A stretch of DNA of 64,000 bases from Dactylonectria macrodidyma (lineage: Eukaryota; Ascomycota; Sordariomycetes; Hypocreales; Nectriaceae): positions 434,001 to 498,000 of the forward strand of contig JAGMUV010000021.1 of NCBI GenBank assembly GCA_020744425.1, read 5' to 3'. Shown here piece by piece: positions 10,064 to 19,017 of the stretch. Under the pieces are notes generated by a model. That model was given only the letters and a program-made list of their open reading frames with translations. It made no database searches and had not been told where the DNA came from. Both the position numbers and the translations under genes were made by a program. Positions within the stretch are counted from its first letter, which is position 1, and every line of letters begins with the position of its first letter.

Positions 10064-11719
10064 CTAATCGCTATCCTCATCTGCAGAGGTCTCAATTACA
10101 GCCTGACAGGTCCTTGCATTATGACCAGCCTTTCTACAAGTTCTACAGCGCCTTTCCCTCGGCATCGCCGACCTCCCTCGACCACCACTTCTCGACGATT
10201 CAGCTGCTACCTGTGCATCAACATCTCTCTGATCTATCTCACCCCTTCCCTCATCTACAGTCATCTTCCCTCCTTGACGTAGGCGGGTTCTTTTTGCTCT
10301 GCGCCGCTTACTAAGGGTCTCATTTGCCTGTCGAAGGATCTGGTTTTCAGACTTCAATAATGCCATTTGATGCATTATTGCCTTTGTTCCCTTAGAAAAT
10401 GACTCAAGCGCCTCAAGGATAGATGCTGGAGAGCTGCTCTGATGCCTTCTCACTCGTCTTTTAAGGTATTCAGACTGCGAACTGGCCTCAAGCACTGTCT
10501 TTGGGGTCTTTGAGACCCAAGGGTCAGGGAGGCCGACCTCCTCTGCAGCCGGTGTTGGAGTCCGTAGCTGCACATCAAGCTTTGATATGACATTTTCTGG
10601 GTCTAAAGGAGCAAGTCCAGCCCCTCGAAAACCCCCTTTGATATTGCTCGCTGTCATAGCGGCTTGGTGGGCGGCATAAAAGGCTGGGAAGAACTCAGTC
10701 TTGGAAACGTGGGTTATAGAGCATCTGATTAACCGCTCAATTTCTCGACCGTAGGCTTTTTTAAGCGGCCCAAAGCACCCGACATCAAGAGGCTGAAGTA
10801 AATGAGACGAATGAGGCGGCATACAAAGCGTAATAATGTCATTCTGTTCACAATATCTCTCAAAGTCGACGGAGTGGTGACTTTCGTGCCCGTCAAGGAT
10901 CAGAAGACGATAGCGACCGGTCAATCGATTCTTCGTGTGACGGTCAAAGTGCTTGAGCCACTCAAGACCTGTTTCATTATCGGTCTAGCCATTTGGAGTT
11001 GTTGCAATAGCCCAATCGCCCGGGAGGTTGCTTTCCCGGTACCAGCTAGTGAGGTGATATTGGCCCGCAGCTACGATGAATGGCTGGATTGCTCAGCCTT
11101 CTGCATTGATCGCCTGAATGACCGTAACCCATTCCCGGTTTCCAGGCTGGACTGATTTCGGGTTTCCACGCCTATCTGCACCTGTGACGACCATTCCGCT
11201 TGCGATTATGCCCATCATAAAGCCGGTCTCATCAAAGTTGTAGATATCAGCTAGGTCAATACCATATTTCGCGATTGTGTTCTCCACGAGCCTGAACCAG
11301 TCGCGAATAATAGTCGGATCTTCGCATTTGGCTCTTTGATAGTCGTATTTACGAAAAAAACGCGTCTTAAGCTCTTGGTGTCGCCTAACGAAGTTGGAAG
11401 CCCAGCGCTTGCCGACGGGTGACGCGTCGCGGTCGGCGAGCAGTCGGTTGGCCATTTCTTCAACACCACGCAGTCGCGGGGGGAATCCTCGCGAATCCAG
11501 GTCGAGGATGAACTGAATAATGATCTGCTCCTCTAGATCGGACAGCTTGCGCGATTTGGGGATCCAATCGCGTCTGGATTGAATCCCCTTCTGCCGGCGC
11601 CATAGCAGCATACGGCCAACTTTGTAGATCTCTGCAGCGCGTCGGAGCTTTAATTTCGGGTCATTTTGAAGGGCCTGAAGCGCAAGAAGGATTCTACCCT
11701 CAATATTAGGGTTAGACAT
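10064..11719 (-). pseudogene. pogo transposase, two nonsense codons
   Basis: Same protein as the intact 551-residue transposases at 22668 and 61447: N-terminal helix-turn-helix (LALQALQNDPKLKLRRAAEI), CENP-B-type HTH (GKRWASNFVRRHQELKTRFF), DDE core (NFDETGF; LLILDGHESH; LLQPLDVGCFGPLK) and a C-terminal CCHC knuckle (CRTCRKAGHNARTC). Two tryptophan codons are stops here: W209 is TGA at about 11095, and W245 is TAG at about 10984. The second fits CpA to TpA on the plus strand. Everything between and around stays in frame, so decay is young. It cannot make a full transposase and could at most be mobilised by the intact copies. Confidence 0.9.
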
Positions 11720-11770
11720 ATTTCGTGGTTGAGAATTAATTGATTAAATGGAGAAGATGTAGGTTGAGGG

Positions 11771-11809
11771 ATTTTTGTCACGCAAGCTTGTTTGTCACGC
11801 AAGCTTATC
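11771..11809 (-). repeat. right terminal inverted repeat of pogo copy 1 (inner part)
   Basis: Inverted copy of the left repeat with the doubled TGTCACGCAAGCTT motif, ending GCTTATC at 11809. The expected outer bases ATGTACGTTA are found 3.1 kb away at 14896-14905, beyond the Crypton. Confidence 0.9.
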
Positions 11810-11999
11810 GATGGTGCCCGCAATTGCGTCGTAATTCGCTTAGACCACGTGACGACTTATCCCCCGCAAAACCGGGCCCGTGAAATCGTGTGCGCGACGC
11901 CTGATAAGTGCATTTGATAAGTTCCCCCTGACTTATCAGGTCTCTCCAGCCTACCCAGCCCAAGAAAAACACCACGTAGAAGGGCCCCGATCGACTGAG

Positions 12000-12182
12000 A
12001 TGGCCGCCGCCGACTCGTACACGGCCGCGGACGAGCGCGCCCGTGCCGCCCGGAGGGCCGGCCTCCAGGCGAAGAAGGACGAACAGCCGGCGAACACGGT
12101 GCGGAGTTACGCGGCGAAGCAGCGGGAGTGGAAGGCGCGTCCTCCGGCCGGCCCCCCCCTTCCCCCCCCCCCCTTTAAGTAG
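12000..12182 (+). CDS. probable first exon of the Crypton recombinase
   Basis: The ATG at 12000 opens a short frame rich in A, R and E (AADERARAARRAGLQAKKDE) and ending in NTVRSYAAKQREWKA. In Crypton recombinases a phrase like NTxxxYxxxQREWKxWC precedes the SxYSWPDGELVTPDKLAAWL block, which is where the long frame at 12230 begins. An intron between about 12145 and 12260 is therefore likely. It crosses a C-rich run (12160-12173) and its exact splice sites are not clear; the acceptor could be the CAG before CTGACGG. Confidence 0.6.
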   Translation: MAAADSYTAADERARAARRAGLQAKKDEQPANTVRSYAAKQREWKARPPAGPPLPPPPFK

Positions 12183-12229
12183 GGCCCCCTAGGCGGCTAA
12201 CAGATGAATACCTATAGGCCTGGTGCCAT

Positions 12230-14530
12230 ATGCCCCGAGCTGCAGCTGACGGCTCGCTCTATAGCTGGCCCGATGGCGAGCTCGTAACGCCGGATAAGCT
12301 GGCGGCGTGGCTTAAAGAGGATATCCTCTTACGACGCGTAGCGCTGCCGCAGAAGAAGCCACGGGCGCGGGGTAGGGGTAAGGGCAAAGGCGAGGCCGTA
12401 CAGCTACGGCAACAGCTCGAACAGGAGCAGCTCGAGGCTGCGGCCTTAGCAGAGGCCGAAAGCCTAGCCGAAGCCCTAGAGGTCCCCGTGGCCGAGGCCG
12501 CCGAGCTGCTCGCAGACGACCGCGAGGGCTACGTGCGACCCACGGCCCTTGCGCCGGCTGCAGTAGACCTTGCTAAAGGATCCCTACTTACGAGGGGCAC
12601 TATCGACGCCTATATCGCGGCCATCATCGAGCTCTGGCGGCTCCAGGTGGCCCATGGCAATGCGAATACGGAGAACCCCCGGGGCGCCGCCGTACGAGGC
12701 TTCCTCGAGCAACGGGGCCGGCAGCGGGGGAAGCACGACCGCGCCTCCTTTAAAGACCGCGGAACCGACGGGATCCAGGCCGGCTATTCTCCCGATGAAT
12801 GGCTCCGGATCCAGGATCTCCTTCTCAGCGGGGCCGCGTATACGCCGCAAAACCTCCGTACGCGAGTCGACCTCCTCTTCGGCCATTACTACCTCTTACG
12901 GGGGGAGAACCGCCGTAAGATGGAGCTTGCAGACCTATCCCTACTTGACTATCCGCCTTCAGAAGGCCCAACCCTCTGTGGCTGCCTCGTAAGCCTTTTA
13001 CAAGACGGCAAGCTAAATAAGACGGCGAAGAAGGAGTTTATGGGCGCCCTCCGGCATAAGGAGCCCTTATTCTGTACGCAAGGGGCCTTAGCACAGCTCT
13101 TCTTCTGGCGCTGGCACGTCGCCGGCGAGCCGCCCCCGTCCTTCCGGCGCCGTCAGGACTGGTATCGGATCAAGGTCCTCGTCGGACGGGACCGCGAGCA
13201 GGAGCTCTCGTACCCGACGCAGTTGCAAGAGACCTGGCGTGTCTTCGGCGCCGCCGGCCTTATCGCGTCAAAGAAGACGCACCTCCCGCGCAGGGTAGGC
13301 GCCCAGGATGCCGAGACCCATGGTACATCGCTCGCCCAGATCTCGCAGGCCGGCCGCTGGAACCAGAGCGTGCTCTGCCAGGCCTATCTTACACACCTAC
13401 CTCGCCAGTTCATGCGTATCGTCGCCGGCTTCTCGGCGTCCCCGGGGGACTACTTCCTCGCGCGTGCGGCCCACGAACCTCCGTATGTCTTACAAAAGCA
13501 GCTCTGGCCGTGGATCGAGGAGTGGGAGCCTCGCTTTGAGGCGCGAGCGCGCCGCCAATGCTGGGCAGAAGGCGGCCTTGACGACGACGACCTAGCCGCC
13601 GACGGCTTTCTTAAGCTTATGCGGCGCCTACGCATAGTACTCTTACAGGACCTGGCTGTCTTACAGCCCCGCTACCCGTCGCTACCCTTCTTTGCTTACG
13701 CCCCTTTTAACGGGCCCGAGTGGGACGAATTCGCCGTCGCCGTGCGCTCCGACGCGGTAGAGGCTACGGAGCCGTTAAGCCTGGTCGTACGACGCGCGCT
13801 GCCAGAGCTAAGCGGGGTCTTAGAGAGCACGCGCGAGGCCCTCTTACAGAATAGCCAGCGGCTCGGCATCCGGCTAGAGGCCCGGCTAGAGGGGATTCAG
13901 GGCGGCCTCGATGCCCTCCTCCAGGGAAAGGTCCCTATTACCTTTACTGGCTACTTCGGAGCCGGGCCAGCAATGGTGCCGGCGCCATCGACAGCTCCTA
14001 CCTTGGATCTTAATACGGCTCCGGCTCCGGCCCCGGCATCGGCCCCAGAGCCTCTGGTACCAGGTATGCCTGTCGTTACAGCTCTGGCTAGGGTCTTTAC
14101 GGTGCGGGACGTCTGGAAGGAATGGGAGGAAGGGATTGCCGGCCAGCTGGCTGTACGGGTGCTAGAAGAGACGTGGGGAAGCCGCTGGCGCCCGGGGAAC
14201 GGGGTTAGGGTGCAGTTCTGTCGCCGGAAGGTGATCTGGGACGAGCTCTTAGCCCGTATAGCGTCTGGCAAGAGCGAGGAGGAGGCCGTTGCAGAGCTAG
14301 AGCGCTTACGTGCCGGCCGGAGCTTGAACCGGCTCGTCGACGAGCTCAAACAACGCCGCCGGCGGGGTCAGGGTCAGGGCCAGGGTCGGGGCCAGATACG
14401 GGTACAGGTAGGGACCCCGGTGCCTGATGACCCAGGCCCAGGCTCGGGACCAGGTCCGACTCGGGGCCAGGGCCATCGGGGACGCTGGACCCGGCTAGGG
14501 AGGAGGCGGACCGCCCCTCGTCGACGGTAA
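12230..14530 (+). CDS. Crypton tyrosine recombinase with GCR1_C-type DNA-binding tail
   Basis: A 766-codon frame that catalyses cut-and-join of the circular transposon. Tyrosine-recombinase residues are readable: R224 (LLRGENRR), H351 and R354 (THLPRR), the W377 position (QAGRW) and nucleophile Y386 (CQAYLTHL). The fold is the Ndc10/CBF3-related one shared by fungal Cryptons. Residues 115-165 look like the core-binding part (GTIDAYIAAIIELWRLQ). The C-terminal 618-690 stretch (TVRDVWKEWEEG, then RRKVIWDELLARI) matches the GCR1_C DNA-binding domain, preceded by a P/A-rich linker and followed by a basic GQ-rich tail. The true protein probably starts in the upstream exon. No stops or frameshifts are seen, so it is likely functional. 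Confidence 0.9.
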   Translation: MPRAAADGSLYSWPDGELVTPDKLAAWLKEDILLRRVALPQKKPRARGRGKGKGEAVQLRQQLEQEQLEAAALAEAESLAEALEVPVAEAAELLADDREGYVRPTALAPAAVDLAKGSLLTRGTIDAYIAAIIELWRLQVAHGNANTENPRGAAVRGFLEQRGRQRGKHDRASFKDRGTDGIQAGYSPDEWLRIQDLLLSGAAYTPQNLRTRVDLLFGHYYLLRGENRRKMELADLSLLDYPPSEGPTLCGCLVSLLQDGKLNKTAKKEFMGALRHKEPLFCTQGALAQLFFWRWHVAGEPPPSFRRRQDWYRIKVLVGRDREQELSYPTQLQETWRVFGAAGLIASKKTHLPRRVGAQDAETHGTSLAQISQAGRWNQSVLCQAYLTHLPRQFMRIVAGFSASPGDYFLARAAHEPPYVLQKQLWPWIEEWEPRFEARARRQCWAEGGLDDDDLAADGFLKLMRRLRIVLLQDLAVLQPRYPSLPFFAYAPFNGPEWDEFAVAVRSDAVEATEPLSLVVRRALPELSGVLESTREALLQNSQRLGIRLEARLEGIQGGLDALLQGKVPITFTGYFGAGPAMVPAPSTAPTLDLNTAPAPAPASAPEPLVPGMPVVTALARVFTVRDVWKEWEEGIAGQLAVRVLEETWGSRWRPGNGVRVQFCRRKVIWDELLARIASGKSEEEAVAELERLRAGRSLNRLVDELKQRRRRGQGQGQGRGQIRVQVGTPVPDDPGPGSGPGPTRGQGHRGRWTRLGRRRTAPRRR

Positions 14531-14895
14531 GCCGGTCGTCTAGTAGGGTCTTTATATATATATTAAGAAAACATATTTTTAAAGATTAAAGAGCCATAAG
14601 AACAGTATATTATTATCGTATAGTCCTTATAGCAGAGCCTAGCCTACTTAGACCCTTTCTAGCATTATATATATAAATATCTTAACAGCCAGTAGCTTAT
14701 ATATCACCGCTCCTAGACCAAATGCACTGCCAGAGTGTAGCAATCCCCCAGCCCCAGAACGGCCTCGATTAGGCCGCTGGCTGTTAAGTTATTCGCATGC
14801 GCAGCGCTGGGCACTTATCAGATGGTAGTTGTGTAATCACATACGATTTCCCGAAATTACTCCGCAAAACGACCCCACGATAAGTTCCGCTTATC
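14531..14895 (+). other. Crypton 3' non-coding end
   Basis: AT-rich stretch with TATATATA runs (14554 and 14668), then GATAAG-type motifs just before the right junction. No reading frame is present. It probably holds the poly(A) signal and the recombination site. Confidence 0.5.
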
Positions 14896-14905
14896 ATGTA
14901 CGTTA

Positions 14906-15620
14906 GTTAGTGTTGCTATCTACTTTATTGCCATAAAGGTCAGTCAGTTTGTAAGGGTAATCTGAGACTAGGTAGGTAAACCATTCCTACCTAGTCTTTA
15001 TGGCGGCGGCCCCTAAGTCAGTTACCCATTCAGTCTGTCTCTACACGAAGAGGTCGCGGGTGGTTATATCGGCGGTGAGGACGGCCCATCCGGACCTGGC
15101 TTAGAGTACCCGCGGGATCTTGCGTGGATCCACTCCGAGTTTCCGGGATATATGGGTCCGGATTGCGTAGTCCTTGTGGGCTCTAGCCGGAGCTCCGGCG
15201 TCCAACCGGATGAAGACGCGGAGGTCCTCTCGGGGTGGGGCACCAACGGTCGGTTGTCCCTGGCGATGAGGGGGGGTTTGTTGTTGTTGATGATATTGTT
15301 GATGGTGTCGAGGTTGGTAGGTAAGGGCGTTATTTGCAGCCGGGGGCGAGGCCGCAACGGTGCTGTAGGTAGGCACGGGAGCAGGTTTGGCGTCAGTGAG
15401 TGCCTAATTTCAGGAATCTAGGAAGCTATTGGCAAACTTTTAAGCGAATTCCCATTCGGGTCTAGCGGTGAATTATTTCGCTGCCTCTTCGAATTTAGCA
15501 TAAGGCCTGAAATACCTTCAATTTGGCATTGTACTCCTCCACACGCTCGCGTGCGAGCCTATTGGCTGATTCAATAAGGGATCCTGGTTGCTGTTTAGTG
15601 GTCCGAGCAGGATTGTGGTT
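14906..15620 (-). pseudogene. LINE gag, N-terminal half
   Basis: From the high end the minus strand reads SLIESANRLARERVEEYNAK, then after stops TDAKPAPVPTYSTVAAS, a Q-rich stretch, EDLRVFIRLDAGAPARAHKD, GVDPRKIPRVL, SGWAVLTADITTRDLF, and VSDYPYKLTDLYGNKVDSNT, where it meets the pogo end. This is the pre-knuckle half of a Tad-type gag. Several stops (after PRVL, after RDLFV, after KTR) show decay. Confidence 0.75.
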
Positions 15621-15898
15621 GTTGCGGTGCACTTGTTAGGGAAAAAGATGTAAGTAAGGCTACTTTCTTAACATCTGCATGCCGGCAAGAAGTATCACCT
15701 ATCTGTGACAATCTTGTACAGGGTAGGACCGGCGCAGGGCAGGCCATGTTAATCTTTTTAGACAGTTCAGATGTAGTATAGCACATATCAACTTTATCAA
15801 ATCATGTCAACTTGCAAATCGCTGGAATTGATTTAATTGAAGCGAGGAATCGGCTGGGTTGATTGATTTGATTGGGGTGATTGATTGATTGAGTTGAT

Positions 15899-16093
15899 TT
15901 ATGATGAGCGCTGAAAAGCAGCGCTCCGAATGTAAGCAACTAAGGCGCGTTCCTCTGCCACAGTCAGAGTCGGCTTCTGGCCGCGTGTGGCATCAGAAGG
16001 AAGAGCTTTTCCTGCTCTTAATAACGGGCCCCGTTTCGCGTTCTTGGAAACGCGACCAGTCTGGGAACGGGGCCCGTTCCTGACTTGAATCAT
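15899..16093 (-). pseudogene. fragment of a pogo-family transposase N-terminus
   Basis: The minus frame contains GRVSKNAKRGP and TRGQKPTLTVAEERALVAYI, a phrase typical of the HTH region of fungal Fot/pogo transposases (LTxxEExALVxxI). Nothing of the catalytic core follows. It differs in sequence from the three pogo copies in this window, so it belongs to another family. Confidence 0.5.
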
Positions 16094-16164
16094 AGAGTAG
16101 AAAGAGAGAAAGAGAGAAAGAAGCCTCCTTCAAACAATGACGGTGAGAAAGGCAAGTCGGGTGG

Positions 16165-16440
16165 ACTCCACCCCGTTCACCATCAGGGGAGAGACGGTTC
16201 GACCAAAAGACTAGGTCAAGATCCTAGGCGTTGTGAAGGACTCACAGCTTCGTTACAAACAACACATTGCAAGGGCAGCAACCAAAGGCCTAGAAGCAGT
16301 GATGGGGTTGAGACGACTCATTCGCCAGACCTCTGTTTCTGGCGATGGTGGCTGTGGTGACAGACTACGCCTCCAATGTCTGGATACATGCATGCAGGGA
16401 GTGTGAGGATACACACACCCAATCAGATGCCTCACACAAG
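16165..16440 (+). pseudogene. LINE reverse transcriptase C-terminal fragment
   Basis: The plus frame reads VKILGVVKDSQLRYKQHIAR, then AATKGLEAVMGLRRL, the block after the catalytic palm in fungal Tad/I LINEs (KxLGVxxDxxLxxxxHI). After a frame change near 16340 TDYASNVWIHACREC follows, the usual next block. It lies on the opposite strand from the LINE at 8.5-15.8 kb, so it is a separate insertion or an inverted piece. Confidence 0.7.
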
Positions 16441-17231
16441 AAAAGGTCGTGACAGTATCGCTCGCGACTGGTTGTTTCGCTTGAACAACCGGCAGACTGA
16501 AATACTAGGGTATTTACTCAAATTTTTATAGGCAAATGTACTCACCGCCTGGTATTATAGTACTCTTAGGCTAAGTGACTTCTTCAAGACGTCAACATTC
16601 CCAGTGAATACACAAGAGAAAAATTCCTCAATTCGAACACGTGGGTTTGGGTGCCTGTCAAGCGGAGGCGGGTATTATTTGTGTTCAGTCAATTAACTGA
16701 AGGGTTGTTGGTGAAAGCATAACAATCGTCCTGCCTTCAAGCGATTCGCCATCCCTAGCACGCCTCGTTGAATCAAGTAGGGTATTCGAGTCTGAATCGC
16801 TACGATCGCCATAGTCAACATCGGTATCGCCTCCGTCCAGTGTGTTCACCCTGAGCCAGATCTCTAGGATTAATCATTTTGAGGTACCTTTCATAGTAAA
16901 TTGTCAGCAAGGGTACCTGTGCCACGATTGGCCGCTGAGTGGGCGAGGTGCATGTTTGTGGACCTTGCTAATGCAAGCGAATGCATTAGACGTTTTACGT
17001 CCTTGTGGCCTCCTTGTGGCCTGTTCGGAGTAGGTAGGCCTCCTGTCAAGCGAGACTTTAGCTGGTCCCGCAGCTCGCTAGGGAGACATTGCAGACCGCT
17101 AATAGGATGTTAAATTATGGCTAGACGTTCCCTGTATTTTCTAGCGGTTACTAAAGCACGCTGGTTGAGAGGAAGAGCAGAGACCCAGGGCATCTTTGCT
17201 TCCTCGGCCTCTGCATCACAACCACCACACA
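16441..17231. other. intergenic region before the F-box gene
   Basis: No gene is recognised. The last 100 bases before the ATG at 17232 contain CT-rich stretches (TTTGCTTCCTCGGCCTCTGC) and CACAACC repeats, common in fungal 5' leaders. Confidence 0.4.
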
Positions 17232-18791
17232 ATGAGTTCCTCACCAACCGAGCACCCAGGGTCCCTTGTCCGGCTCCCCGCTGAGCTTCTGGGTGCGATT
17301 GTGTCTCAGTTGCCCAACCGCGATCTCAAGTCTCTGCGCTTGACATGCTCGTTCCTCCGTGACAGGGCGACCCTCCGCATTGGCCGAGTCTTCATATCGG
17401 CCAACTCGCGCAATGTCGAAGTGCTCCGGGCTATTGCCGACCACGAGATGTTGCGTATGGGCGTTACCGAGATCATCTGGGACGACGCGCGCCTGAAGAC
17501 GTGGGAACCAGAGGATCCCGAGCTCGACGACGAATGGGACGACGACTTGGGCGGATATCCGGGCTGGTTTGAGAGGATATGCGAGCAAAATGCCGAAGAG
17601 CTGGGAGGCCGTGCGCTCTATGAGGGAGACCCCGCTGGCGATGTTGCAAGAGAGGCACAGCTGGAAGCACAGCTGCCATACAAGGCCTCATGGGACTACT
17701 ACCAGCAGTTGATGCAGCAGCAGAACGAGGTCTTGAACTCGGGCGCCGACGTTGATGCCTTTCGGTATGGGCTCTCCCGCTTCCCCTCGCTGAAGAGAAT
17801 CACAATCACGCCCGGAGCCCATGGGTTCCTGTATTCGCCGCTGTACGAGACGCCCATGATCAGGAGCTTTCCCTATGGCTTCAACTACCTGATCCCGCGC
17901 ACCTGGCCAACCGATGAAGTCGACGACCCCGTGGCCCATGATTGGGATAACGGCGATGAGGATATGAAGAATCAGTGGCGGGGATTCCGCATCATCACGC
18001 GCATGTTGGCACAGGAGGATGTGCACCACAACATCTCAGAATTCGTTGTCAACGTCCACCGTCTCAACACGGGGCTCAACTGCCACATCTTCGACCAACC
18101 CTGTGAGGAGTACGACAACTTCGTCAAGCTACTTCAACGCCCTGGCTTCCGCTACCTCCAGCTCTCTCTCCTTGTCGGCGGATTGGAGGAACAGGGCTGG
18201 CCCTCATTCCGCGGCGGTTATTTGCAACGCGCACTCGCCGAGGCAAAAGACTTGGAACACGTCAGCCTGCACACAAATGTCAGCCGTGACCCAGGTGGCA
18301 ACCGGATAGACCGATTAAGTGGTGGGACTAGCGAGCACTTCATTCCGCTGCGCACTATTTTCCCATTCCCTCAGTGGCCGCGGCTTCGACACTGGGGTCT
18401 CTCAGGCTTTCTGGTCATGCAATCTGACGTAATGTCCATCCTCTCCGAGCTGCCATCGACGGTGCAGTCAGTGGATCTAAGCTTCCTCAGGTTCCTGGAC
18501 ACTGGTGGCCATTACAGAGGTCTTCTGTACGAGATACGCGACACGCTGGGCTGGCGTCATCGCCCTGTTGAGGAGAGGCCTAAGATCACCCTGCGGGTCG
18601 ATTTGTTCGTTCGGAGACCTGGAAAGGCCATATGCCTGAGTGCTGCTGCTGAAAAGTTCATCTATGGAAATGGGAAAAATCCGTTTGGGCAAGAGAACGA
18701 CGAGAAGTCTCCGCACATGGTCCGCGAAGCGGCAGGGATTGAAACAGATGAGTTTAACCCTGATCATAAGATAGCCAATCATGGTATCTAG
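17232..18791 (+). CDS. F-box protein (copy A)
   Basis: A 519-residue protein from a single exon. The F-box is at about residues 10-50 (LVRLPAELLGAIVSQLPNRD, then LKSLRLTCSFLRD). Such proteins use the F-box to bind Skp1 in an SCF ubiquitin ligase and their C-terminal part to choose substrates. The rest is a long leucine-rich region without clear LRR periodicity, containing FPSLKRITITPGAHG, YETPMIRSFPYGFNY and FIPLRTIFPF, all of which recur in copy B at 57739. The ATG at 17232 is the first in frame; sequence upstream in that frame lacks an ATG. It converges on the LysM gene at 19018, with 226 bases between stops. The target is unknown. Confidence 0.88.
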   Translation: MSSSPTEHPGSLVRLPAELLGAIVSQLPNRDLKSLRLTCSFLRDRATLRIGRVFISANSRNVEVLRAIADHEMLRMGVTEIIWDDARLKTWEPEDPELDDEWDDDLGGYPGWFERICEQNAEELGGRALYEGDPAGDVAREAQLEAQLPYKASWDYYQQLMQQQNEVLNSGADVDAFRYGLSRFPSLKRITITPGAHGFLYSPLYETPMIRSFPYGFNYLIPRTWPTDEVDDPVAHDWDNGDEDMKNQWRGFRIITRMLAQEDVHHNISEFVVNVHRLNTGLNCHIFDQPCEEYDNFVKLLQRPGFRYLQLSLLVGGLEEQGWPSFRGGYLQRALAEAKDLEHVSLHTNVSRDPGGNRIDRLSGGTSEHFIPLRTIFPFPQWPRLRHWGLSGFLVMQSDVMSILSELPSTVQSVDLSFLRFLDTGGHYRGLLYEIRDTLGWRHRPVEERPKITLRVDLFVRRPGKAICLSAAAEKFIYGNGKNPFGQENDEKSPHMVREAAGIETDEFNPDHKIANHGI

Positions 18792-19017
18792 AAAAGAAGA
18801 CGGGGGCGAAGGCGAGAGCGATAACGAAAGGGAAGTCAATTCCAACATGTTTCGGAATGATGGAGGATCAAGTAAAAGCTAGCAATCTAGAGTCATCGAA
18901 TAGCATCAAAATTAGACCCTAGTGCCACCGTCCCCTGAATTTTGAGAAGCCATCTCCAGAGAAATCCAACCTCACACACCTCCCTGGTCAGATCTCTTCC
19001 TCCTAGCCATCATCCTC

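Larger units (their letters stand above)
11810..14895 (+). mobile_element. Crypton (tyrosine-recombinase DNA transposon), apparently complete
   Basis: About 3086 bp inserted in the pogo terminal repeat. The heptamer GCTTATC stands at both junctions (11803-11809 and 14889-14895), as expected when a circular Crypton integrates by recombination at a short identical sequence, with no inverted repeats. Near the left end GATAAG/CTTATC motifs recur (about 11845-11940), and again near the right end (about 14812 and 14880). The element is visibly GC-rich with an open 766-codon frame and no RIP-like stops, so it is younger than the pogo copy and LINE around it. Confidence 0.88.
9956..14905 (-). mobile_element. 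pogo/Fot-type DNA transposon copy 1, itself interrupted
   Basis: Left end: TA at 9956-9957 followed by ACGTACATGATAAGC. Right end: GCAAGCTTATC up to 11809, then, after a 3.1 kb Crypton, ATGTACGTTA at 14896-14905. Joined, the right end is the exact reverse complement of the left end, and TA duplications flank it, as expected for Tc1/mariner-pogo elements. Without the Crypton the element is about 1.86 kb, matching the two other copies in this window (22568-24431 and 61339-63202). Confidence 0.9.
8510..15800 (-). mobile_element. LINE (Tad/I-type non-LTR retrotransposon), split by nested elements
   Basis: The remnant lies on minus and is read from high to low coordinates: gag N-terminal half (14906-15620), interruption by a pogo element (9956-14905), gag zinc-knuckle half (9516-9955), then ORF2 with its endonuclease domain (to 8510). 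The gag reading continues in homologous sequence across the interruption. The reverse transcriptase and 3' end are missing below 8510. Both ORFs carry several stops. The outer 5' limit is not resolved; I set about 15800 because gag-like sequence fades there. Confidence 0.8.

Noticed and set aside
10802..11155. Plus-strand frame of 117 codons, with a similar one at 62194-62538
   Set aside because: Both are the same antisense shadow of the pogo transposase DDE core and recur only because the element does.
12570..14349. Several alternative-frame ORFs inside the Crypton
   Set aside because: High GC content keeps other frames open. Only the 12230-14530 frame has recombinase motifs.
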